A stretch of 64,000 bases of DNA from Candidatus Macondimonas diazotrophica. GTDB lineage: Bacteria; Pseudomonadota; Gammaproteobacteria; UBA5335. A model generated the notes under the pieces. The model saw nothing but the letters and a program-made list of their open reading frames with translations, did not search any database and was not told the origin of the DNA. The stretch is taken from positions 48,569 to 112,568 of the forward strand of contig NZ_SRIO01000009.1 in assembly GCF_004684205.1 (NCBI RefSeq). Direction: 5' to 3'. Below, one piece after another: positions 58,561 to 64,000 of this stretch (positions within the stretch are counted from its first letter, which is position 1; every line of letters begins with the position of its first letter). A program made the position numbers and the translations under genes.

Positions 58561-60264
58561 ATGCTGACGCGCCTGGAAATCCGCAACTACACCCTCATCG
58601 ACCACCTGGAGCTGGACTTCGGGCCCGGCTTTTCCACGCTGACCGGCGAAACCGGCGCCGGCAAATCGATTCTGATCGATGCGCTCGGCCTGCTGCTGGG
58701 TGACCGGGCCCGCCTGGATCTGATCCGCACCGGCGCCAGCCGCGCCGAACTCAGCGCCGCGTTCGACCTGCGCGATCTGCCCGCGGTGGCCCACTGGCTG
58801 GCCGACGAAGGGCTCGACGACGGCGACAGTTGCCAGCTGCGCCGGGTCCTGCAGCGCGATGGCGGCTCGCGCATGACCCTCAATGGACGCATGGTTACCG
58901 CTCAGACACTGCGCATCCTTGGACCCATGTTGCTCGAGATCCATGGCCAGCATGCGCATCAAAGCCTGTTGCAGAATGCCGCGCAGCGCGCGCTGCTGGA
59001 CCGTATCGGCGGCCATGACGCGCTGCTGGCCGAGGTGAATCATGCCTACACCGCACTCCGGGAAATCCTCGACGCTCGCAGCCGGATCGATCAGTCCGCC
59101 GGCAACGGTGCCGCCCAGGCCGATTGGCTGCAGGCCCAGATCAGCGAGCTTCAAGCGCACACCCCCCAGACCGCGGAATGGTCGGCGCTGGTCGCGGAAC
59201 ACAAGCGCCACGCCCATGGCGAACGACTGCTGAGCCTGGCGCAAGCAACGCTCGACCGGCTGGCCGGTGAGGATGCGCCCACCGTGCCCGCCCTCCAGCA
59301 GGCGCACCGCGACATGGCCGAAGCCTGCCGGCTCGACCCGACGCTCAACGAGGTGGCTCTGTTGCTCGAACAGGCCCTGATTCCAGCGCAGGAAGCCGAA
59401 CGGGCGCTGGCGCACTATCTGGCCGATGCGCAGGTCGATCCGGAGCGGCTCGCCTGGCTCGAGAACCGCATTGCAGACTACCACCAGCTGTCCCGCAAGC
59501 ATCAGTGCGCGCCCGAAGATCTTCCGGAGGTTCAGGAGCGGCTGTCTCGCGAGCTGGAGGAGCTGGAGCACCAGGCCGAACGCCACGCCGAACTCGAAGC
59601 GCAGGAAGCGGCGGCCCGTTCGACCTACGCCCGCGCCGCCGAGCGGCTGAGCGCCGCGCGGCGCGAGACGGCAACGCACCTGGCCACACAGATCGAAGCG
59701 CAGGTCCGGGTCCTCGGACTGCCCCATGCCCAAGTCGACTTCAGCGTTGCGCCGCAAGCCGACCGACTTTCACCGAATGGATACGACCGGGTGGAAATCA
59801 CCCTCAGCATGAATCCGGGCCAGCCCCTCAAGCCGCTGGCGCGGGTGGCCTCGGGCGGAGAGCTGTCACGCATCGCGCTGGCGATTGCGGTGGTTGCGAC
59901 CCACCATGCACCGGCGGGATGCATGATCTTCGACGAAGTGGATGCCGGCGTCGGCGGCGCAGTGGCCGCGCTCATCGGGCAGCGCCTGTCCGATCTGGCG
60001 ACCTATCGGCAAGTCTTGTGCGTCACGCATCAGGCACAGGTGGCGGCCTATGCGCAGCAGCACTATCGGGTGGCCAAGGAGGTTCTGGATGCACAGACCC
60101 GCACCCGGGTCGTTCCCCTGACCGAATCGGAAGCCATCGAAGAACTGGCGCGCATGCTGGGTGGCCAGACCATCACGGAACGGGCGCGGGCGCACGCCCG
60201 CGAGCTGCGCGCCCAGGCGCTTCAGTCGGCAGCGGCCTCGTCCTCGCCATCCGGCACGGTGTAG
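58561..60264 (+). CDS. recN: DNA repair protein RecN
   Basis: RecN is an SMC-like ATPase acting in double-strand break repair. The 567-residue product has Walker A GETGAGKS (29-36), a long alpha-helical coiled-coil middle (~150-375), and the C-terminal SGGELSRIALAIAVV signature and IFDEVDAGVGG Walker B. It follows nadK by 12 bp. Its last 43 bp overlap the 3' end of fur on the other strand. I see no obvious LexA box just upstream. Confidence 0.97.
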   Translation: MLTRLEIRNYTLIDHLELDFGPGFSTLTGETGAGKSILIDALGLLLGDRARLDLIRTGASRAELSAAFDLRDLPAVAHWLADEGLDDGDSCQLRRVLQRDGGSRMTLNGRMVTAQTLRILGPMLLEIHGQHAHQSLLQNAAQRALLDRIGGHDALLAEVNHAYTALREILDARSRIDQSAGNGAAQADWLQAQISELQAHTPQTAEWSALVAEHKRHAHGERLLSLAQATLDRLAGEDAPTVPALQQAHRDMAEACRLDPTLNEVALLLEQALIPAQEAERALAHYLADAQVDPERLAWLENRIADYHQLSRKHQCAPEDLPEVQERLSRELEELEHQAERHAELEAQEAAARSTYARAAERLSAARRETATHLATQIEAQVRVLGLPHAQVDFSVAPQADRLSPNGYDRVEITLSMNPGQPLKPLARVASGGELSRIALAIAVVATHHAPAGCMIFDEVDAGVGGAVAALIGQRLSDLATYRQVLCVTHQAQVAAYAQQHYRVAKEVLDAQTRTRVVPLTESEAIEELARMLGGQTITERARAHARELRAQALQSAAASSSPSGTV

Positions 60265-60701
60265 CTGCTGGTGCCCTCCGCGCGGCAATCGGGACAGACA
60301 CCGTAGATGTAGAGGCTGTGATCGGTCATGTCATAGCCCATGCGCTCGGCGATGGCGGCCTGACGGGCCTCGATGGCATCGTCGATGAACTCGTCCACCC
60401 GCCCGCATTTGATGCAGAGCATGTGGTCGTGGTGTTTGCCCTGGTTGATCTCGAAGACCGAATGGCCGCTTTCGAAGTTGAGACGATTCACCAGTCCCGC
60501 ACTTTCGAACTGGGTCAGCACGCGATAGACCGTGGCCAAGCCGATTTCCTCGCCCGACTCGAGCAGGGCCTTGTAGAGGTCTTCCGCGCTCATGTGCCGG
60601 GAATCGCCCGACTCGAGCATTTCGAGGATCTTGAGCCGGGGAAGCGTGACCTTCAGGCCAACTTTGCGGATGTCCTTGGATTCCAATTTGCTGCTCTCCA
60701 T
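60222..60701 (-). CDS. fur: Ferric uptake regulator Fur
   Basis: Fur represses iron-uptake genes when loaded with Fe2+. The 159-residue product has the wHTH part (KVTLPRLKILEMLE, LATVYRVLTQFESAGLV) and the metal-rich part GKHHDHMLCIKCGRVDEFID with the CxxC pair, then YGVCPDCRAEG, a second CxxC. The start at 60701 (MESSKLESKDIRKVGL) matches typical Fur; two earlier in-frame ATGs are close. Divergent from bamE (fur/bamE is conserved), convergent and overlapping with recN. Confidence 0.95.
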   Translation of the reverse strand: MESSKLESKDIRKVGLKVTLPRLKILEMLESGDSRHMSAEDLYKALLESGEEIGLATVYRVLTQFESAGLVNRLNFESGHSVFEINQGKHHDHMLCIKCGRVDEFIDDAIEARQAAIAERMGYDMTDHSLYIYGVCPDCRAEGTSSYTVPDGEDEAAAD

Positions 60702-60773
60702 TCCTGGGAGACCCATCGTCACCCGGTACATTTTTCGCTAAGATGGCGAGTCTCAAAACGATCGTGGCCCCTT

Positions 60774-61136
60774 ATGAAACGACCACTTCTCTTGTTGACC
60801 CTGTCGCTTGGCGTCCTGCTCAGCGGATGTTTCGTTTACAAACCCGACCTTCGCCAGGGAAACTCGCTCAGCCGCTCCAGCCTGAGCCAGCTGGCACCGG
60901 GCCTGACCCGTGATCAGGTGCAATACCTGCTTGGCCGTCCGGTCCTGAAGAATCTGTTCGACGACAATCGGTGGGATTATGTATTTTACCACCGCAGCCG
61001 CCGTGATAAAGAAACTTGCCGGCTGACCGTGTTTTTCGAGCAGGATCGCCTCGCGCGCGTGGAACACGAGCCCCAGGGCGAGGAATTTTACGCCTGCGTT
61101 GAAAAGTCCAGCCGGGTCAAACCAAACAAGTTCTGA
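60774..61136 (+). CDS. bamE: Outer-membrane assembly lipoprotein BamE
   Basis: BamE (SmpA/OmlA) is a lipoprotein of the BAM complex that inserts beta-barrels in the outer membrane. The 120-residue product has lipobox LLSGC (Cys19), then VYKPDLRQGN, QLAPGLTRDQVQYLLGRPVL and a DDNRWDYVFYHRS segment diagnostic of the family. Starts from the fur/bamE divergent region and is convergent with rnfH. Confidence 0.95.
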   Translation: MKRPLLLLTLSLGVLLSGCFVYKPDLRQGNSLSRSSLSQLAPGLTRDQVQYLLGRPVLKNLFDDNRWDYVFYHRSRRDKETCRLTVFFEQDRLARVEHEPQGEEFYACVEKSSRVKPNKF

Positions 61137-61154
61137 GCCAGGACTGAGCACGCA

Positions 61155-61493
61155 TCAGGCGCCGGCCTGTCGGGATTTCGCCGCCGCCCGCGCCTGCTCG
61201 GCTCGGCGTCGGCGTGCTTGCTTCGGATCCACGGGCAAGGCCCGATAAATTTCCACCCGGTCGCCGGCGCGCAGCAGGCGGTCGCGCTCGCAGGCCTCGC
61301 CGAATACGCCAACCGGCGCGGCAAGCAGATCCACCTCGCCAATGCACTCCGCCAGACCACTGGCCCGCAGCGCATCGCCCACGCGGGATCCGGCCGGCAG
61401 ATCAACCGCCACACGCCAGACCTGATCCGGCCGGGCATAGACCACCGTCACCGTGATCGCAGCGCTTTCATCCGCCAACGCACGCGCTCCCAT
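61155..61493 (-). CDS. RnfH/UPF0125 family ubiquitin-like protein
   Basis: A 112-residue protein with a beta-grasp fold: [58 protein letters not shown] (abridged), matching RnfH/UPF0125, then a basic tail ([18 protein letters not shown]). In many gammaproteobacteria this gene lies between ratA/smpB and bamE. ratA is not visible here. The ATG at 61493 follows GAGGAA; longer in-frame frame upstream crosses smpB and is not used. Confidence 0.88.
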   Translation of the reverse strand: MGARALADESAAITVTVVYARPDQVWRVAVDLPAGSRVGDALRASGLAECIGEVDLLAAPVGVFGEACERDRLLRAGDRVEIYRALPVDPKQARRRRAEQARAAAKSRQAGA

Positions 61494-61535
61494 TTCCTCG
61501 GATCGACTGCCCTGCTTTCTGCGATGGGCTTGCTT

Positions 61536-61541
61536 TATAAT
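61536..61541 (+). promoter_or_regulatory. TATAAT box immediately ahead of smpB
   Basis: A perfect -10 sequence ends nine bases before the smpB ATG, so a transcript from it would have almost no leader. No strong -35 is visible 16-18 bases upstream (CTGCTTTC). Confidence 0.45.
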
Positions 61542-61550
61542 CGCTCGCAA

Positions 61551-62036
61551 ATGTCCAAAACAACTGCATCGAACGGCCATGGTACGGGCTCCACCATCGC
61601 CGTCAACAAAAAAGCCCGTCACGACTTCTTCATCGAAGAGCGCCTCGAAGCCGGGATCGCTTTGGAAGGCTGGGAGGTCAAGGCGCTGCGCGCCGGCCGC
61701 GTCCAATTGGTGGACAGCTACGTGATCATCAAGAACGGTGAAGCCTGGCTGCTGGGCGCCCTGATCACTGCACTGCCCACCGTGTCGACCCACTACGTTC
61801 CCGAGGCCCAGCGCACGCGCAAGCTCCTCCTGCACCGGCGTGAACTCGATCGGCTGATCGGCGCCGTGGAGCGCAAGGGCTACGCCATCATTGCGCTCGC
61901 CCTGTACTGGAAGCACGGTCGCTGCAAGGTCGAGCTCGGCCTCGCCAAAGGCAAGCAGGCCCACGACAAGCGCGCCAGCGAACGCGATCGCGACTGGCAG
62001 CGCGAGAAGGGCCGAATCATGAAACACGCGCGCTGA
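61551..62036 (+). CDS. smpB: tmRNA-binding protein SmpB
   Basis: SmpB escorts tmRNA to stalled ribosomes and mimics the codon-anticodon region. The 161-residue product has [40 protein letters not shown], and a basic C-terminal tail ([20 protein letters not shown]) that enters the mRNA channel. The start at 61551 is the first Met of the family; no Shine-Dalgarno is seen and a TATAAT lies just upstream. ssrA follows 42 bp downstream. Confidence 0.95.
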   Translation: MSKTTASNGHGTGSTIAVNKKARHDFFIEERLEAGIALEGWEVKALRAGRVQLVDSYVIIKNGEAWLLGALITALPTVSTHYVPEAQRTRKLLLHRRELDRLIGAVERKGYAIIALALYWKHGRCKVELGLAKGKQAHDKRASERDRDWQREKGRIMKHAR

Positions 62037-62061
62037 CAGGGAACCTGCCGGCGCGTATAGT
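62033..62061 (+). promoter_or_regulatory. Sigma70 promoter of ssrA
   Basis: CTGACA and TATAGT are 17 bases apart and end 17 bp before the tmRNA 5' end. The -35 overlaps the smpB stop codon. Confidence 0.7.
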
Positions 62062-62078
62062 GTCTTACTCAACAACAC

Positions 62079-62442
62079 GGGGGCGACCTGGTTTCGACGG
62101 AGGTCGCGAAGCCCGCGGTGCATGCCGAGGTGCAGTGCCCCTCGTTAATCACACTGCAAAACCAAATAGTTGCCAACGACGACAACTACGCACTCGCCGC
62201 TTAAAACCCGGTAGGGTGCCGTCTGACCGGGGCCGTGCCTGTGCGCCCGGACTCCAGGCGTCATCGCTCACAGGATCGCGATATCACCCGCCCGGGGCCG
62301 AATCGCTAAAACTATCCGGGCTCGCCGTCTGTCTTCCCTGCCCGTCGGGTAGCAGCCGGTTAAAATAATTGACTGGGACAAGCATGTAGAGCCAACGGTA
62401 GAGGATTTTCGGACGCGGGTTCGATTCCCGCCGCCTCCACCA
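62079..62442 (+). ncRNA. ssrA: tmRNA (tag ANDDNYALAA)
   Basis: tmRNA rescues stalled ribosomes by acting as tRNA-Ala and mRNA in turn. The 5' acceptor strand GGGGGCG pairs with CGCCTCC before the ACCA end (one G-U). The T arm GGGTTCGATTCCCGC and a G-CGACC-TGG D-like region are visible. The tag reading frame (62172-62204) encodes ANDDNYALAA and stop, one residue from the E. coli ANDENYALAA. The ~364-nt length is normal for one-piece tmRNA. Confidence 0.97.
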
Positions 62443-62861
62443 TTTAGAAAAGACAAACCCGTCTTTCTGGGGTCATTCTCCGGGGTGACGGGTTTTCTTT
62501 TTCCCCTTGTTTCTAAAGGGTTTGCACCCGTTTCACATCTTTCCAAAGCACCTCTCCGCACCATCGATTCTCCCCATCTTCCCGCCTTTCTTTCTCTGTT
62601 TGGCCCCTGATTCTCTGTTTTCTCCGGACCAAGTCCGAAGCTCGTCCGGAAAGCTACATCCTTGATTGATATGGGTTTGCGGCTGATTGCCATTTTGGGC
62701 GGTTGTCTTAGGTCATCGTTCGATGCCGCAACCGGACGTTTTTTTCAAAATCGCCCGCCTCGGCCATGAAAAGAAGCGCGGTCAACTCCGGCTTCCTGCC
62801 CCCTAAAGAAGAAAAGCCGACGCTGATGGTCGGCTCTCTGGGGCGGTCTCCGTTCCGGTCG
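62443..62861. other. tmRNA terminator and otherwise empty stretch at the edge of a mobile element
   Basis: AAACCCGTC and GACGGGTTT (62455-62495) frame a terminator for ssrA, followed by TTCTTTTT. The rest up to the partner gene has no supported coding sequence. This end of ssrA is a common integration target, but a duplicated attachment site cannot be checked because the other end lies outside. Confidence 0.5.
62455..62502 (+). terminator. Rho-independent terminator of ssrA
   Basis: A 9-bp stem AAACCCGTC/GACGGGTTT with a 23-base loop (itself partly paired), followed by a T-rich run. It starts 13 bases after the tmRNA CCA end. Confidence 0.8.
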
Positions 62862-63285
62862 TCAGTCGGTGGCGAAGCCGAACTGGCGGCGCTGCTCGGC
62901 CCAGTCCTCGGGAAAGGTCTGGGTCAGCTTGGCCAGCGATAACCCGTTTGGTTCCTCGCCGTTGATCAGGGCCTCGACGATATCGGGGGCCAGGGTCGTC
63001 AGCTTGAGAATGCGGGCCACATACGAGCCATCGACGTCGAGGGTACGGGCAAGCTCGCTGATGGACTTGATCTGGCCGGATTCGAGGCCTGTCGGCCCAG
63101 GAAAAGGCCATTCCCAGCGCCTGAAGGACGGCGGACTGCACCGGTTCCTGCGCTCCGGTGATTTCTCCATCCAGGGCCTGGGGAGCGATGACCGTCTTGC
63201 GGCCGCGCATGCGCCGGATCATCATCGGGATATGGATCTGCAGGTTGCCGTTGTCGGCAACGGTAATGGTCGGCTTCATTTTCAT
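62862..63285 (-). pseudogene. Small recombinase-partner protein (HTH/ParB-like), frameshifted
   Basis: A small protein commonly encoded just after large serine recombinases. The first frame gives MKMKPTITVADNGNLQIHIP ... MRGRKTVIAPQ ... ALGMAFSW; after a one-base shift near 63093 a second frame gives GLESGQIKSISELARTLDVD, SYVARILKLTTLAPDIVEAL and LTQTFPEDWAEQRRQF. The second part is an HTH resembling KorB/ParB-type. The ATG (63285) follows GGAGGACAAGCCG and overlaps the recombinase stop as ATGA. As read, the gene is broken; a sequencing error is an alternative. Confidence 0.7.
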
Positions 63286-64000
63286 CGGCTTGTCCTCCGT
63301 TCCGTGACTTCGCATGCCAGACCGGCCAGCTCGGCGATTAGCGTTGTCAGTCCGTTGGTGCGCAGCTCCATGTCGATTCCGGTCTCGCGGATCTCGACCT
63401 TATCCACCAGGAGGCGGATGAGCCGGTTTCGTTCCACCGGGAAAAGGTCTTCCCAGAAGCCCTCCACATTCTGGAAGGCCTCCGACACATCCTGTTCCGT
63501 GATGCTGTTCCCCTGGTAGGCTCTGCATCGCTCGCTCACATGGGTCAGTTGTTTCGAGAGCTCGACCGCCTGGCGGTTGACGGTCGTCAGCATCTCGGCC
63601 TTGCCCTGCTGATCGTTGCCGGGCTCATCAGTTCAAGCGCCTGTTCCCGCGACTGTGACAGCTCCATCTCGAGCTGGTCTTTCTGCTTGAACAGACGCTC
63701 CCGCTCTGCCTGCTCGATGTCCCCGGCGGGAATCCGTTTGAGCGGGCACCGGCTCACGGTCCGTTTGCTGTCCTTCTGGCAGATGTAATAGGTGTAGTGG
63801 CGGCCGTTCTTGCGGGCGTAGGTCGGTCCCATCGCGCATCCGCAGTGGCCGCAGCGGATGACGCCTTTCAGCGGTGCGACCATTTTGGTTCTGGCCATGG
63901 ATACTTTGACCGGTTTGTTGTCCTCCAGGATGGCTTGCACCTTGTCCCAGGTCGCCCGGTCAATGATCCCTTCGTGCTCGCCGGGGTAACTTCGGTCCTT
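63282..64000 (-). pseudogene. Large serine recombinase, C-terminal part, frameshifted (N-terminus outside window)
   Basis: The frame enters from the right edge (SYPGEHEGIIDRATWDKVQA) and has the zinc-ribbon segment GVIRCGHCGCAMGPTYARKN, RHYTYYICQKD and SRCPLKRIPAGDIEQ, then a coiled-coil region. It stops at 63587 after LMSPATISRARPRC. The rest, QLTHVSERCRAYQGNSI, FWEDLFPVERNRLIRLLVDK and EIRETGIDMELRTNGL, is in another frame (63593-63282). A one-base shift near 63630 would restore continuity (ELD-EPGND). This is the recombinase/zinc-ribbon type that moves phages, SCC-like elements or genomic islands. The visible half is probably non-functional. Confidence 0.8.

Noticed and set aside
59505..61136. 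543-codon plus-strand frame ending in BamE
   Set aside because: Only its last 120 codons are the real bamE gene; the rest is an out-of-frame reading of recN and antisense fur.
62268..62693. Minus-strand frame with GGGGGNRTRVRK
   Set aside because: Known artefact type produced by reading the 3' end of tmRNA/tRNA in antisense; it overlaps ssrA.

Overview
The window is an ordinary, gene-dense stretch of a high-GC gammaproteobacterial chromosome with small accessory patches. The gene order hrcA-grpE-dnaK-dnaJ-dapB-carA-carB-greA, the neighbourhood nadK-recN-fur-bamE-rnfH-smpB-ssrA, and the tmRNA tag ANDDNYALAA all point to Gammaproteobacteria. The FolE2/QueD pair, the sigma54/NasT nitrate block and the GC content would fit a Chromatiales or Halothiobacillus-like lineage, but the genus is inference.

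Layout. 1-2.2 kb: end of thiL, pgpA, then folE2 and queD on the minus strand. 2.3-5.1 kb: four tandem minus-strand genes for small Sec-exported proteins that share a signal peptide followed by an MQDxELAxVxGQ-like motif; two of them look like duplicated complete transcription units. 5.3-7.4 kb: groES-groEL under a sigma70 promoter with a CIRCE operator. 7.6-16 kb: a P-type cation ATPase coupled to class III alcohol dehydrogenase, small conserved proteins, a hydrolase, a TVP38-family protein and a sulfotransferase. 15.4-18.4 kb: plsY-birA-coaX-SPOR operon. 18.4-21.8 kb: M61 peptidase and two lipoproteins. 21.9-29.1 kb: nitrate uptake block nasT, outer-membrane porin, nasS-nrtA-nrtB-nrtD. Three GG-N10-GC sigma54-type promoters precede nasT, the porin and nasS. 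The last two are followed by paired hairpins and a terminator, the arrangement expected for ANTAR (NasT) antitermination. 29.1-39.3 kb: housekeeping genes (folK, pcnB, lptFG, pepA, holC, valS). 39.3-41.5 kb: an accessory patch with an unrecognised 458-codon gene carrying a HEPN-like Rx4H motif, followed by probable gene remnants. 41.5-46.6 kb: small conserved proteins and a MoxR-DUF58-transglutaminase cassette. 46.6-57.6 kb: greA, carBA, dapB and the hrcA heat-shock operon with its own CIRCE. 57.6-62.4 kb: nadK, recN, fur, bamE, rnfH, smpB, tmRNA. 62.4-64 kb: a decayed mobile element with a large serine recombinase and its small partner, each broken by a frameshift, just past ssrA.

How the genes work together. 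HrcA from the 57 kb operon should repress both itself and groESL through the two CIRCE sites seen here. NasS (nitrate sensor) and NasT (ANTAR RNA-binding antiterminator) should control the porin and the ABC nitrate transporter through the two leader RNAs, with NtrC/sigma54 giving nitrogen-limitation control. SmpB and tmRNA are encoded side by side for ribosome rescue. The most novel-looking items are the tandem secreted-protein cluster, the doubly repeated sigma54-ANTAR regulation and the HEPN-like orphan. I see no CRISPR array and no tRNA gene.
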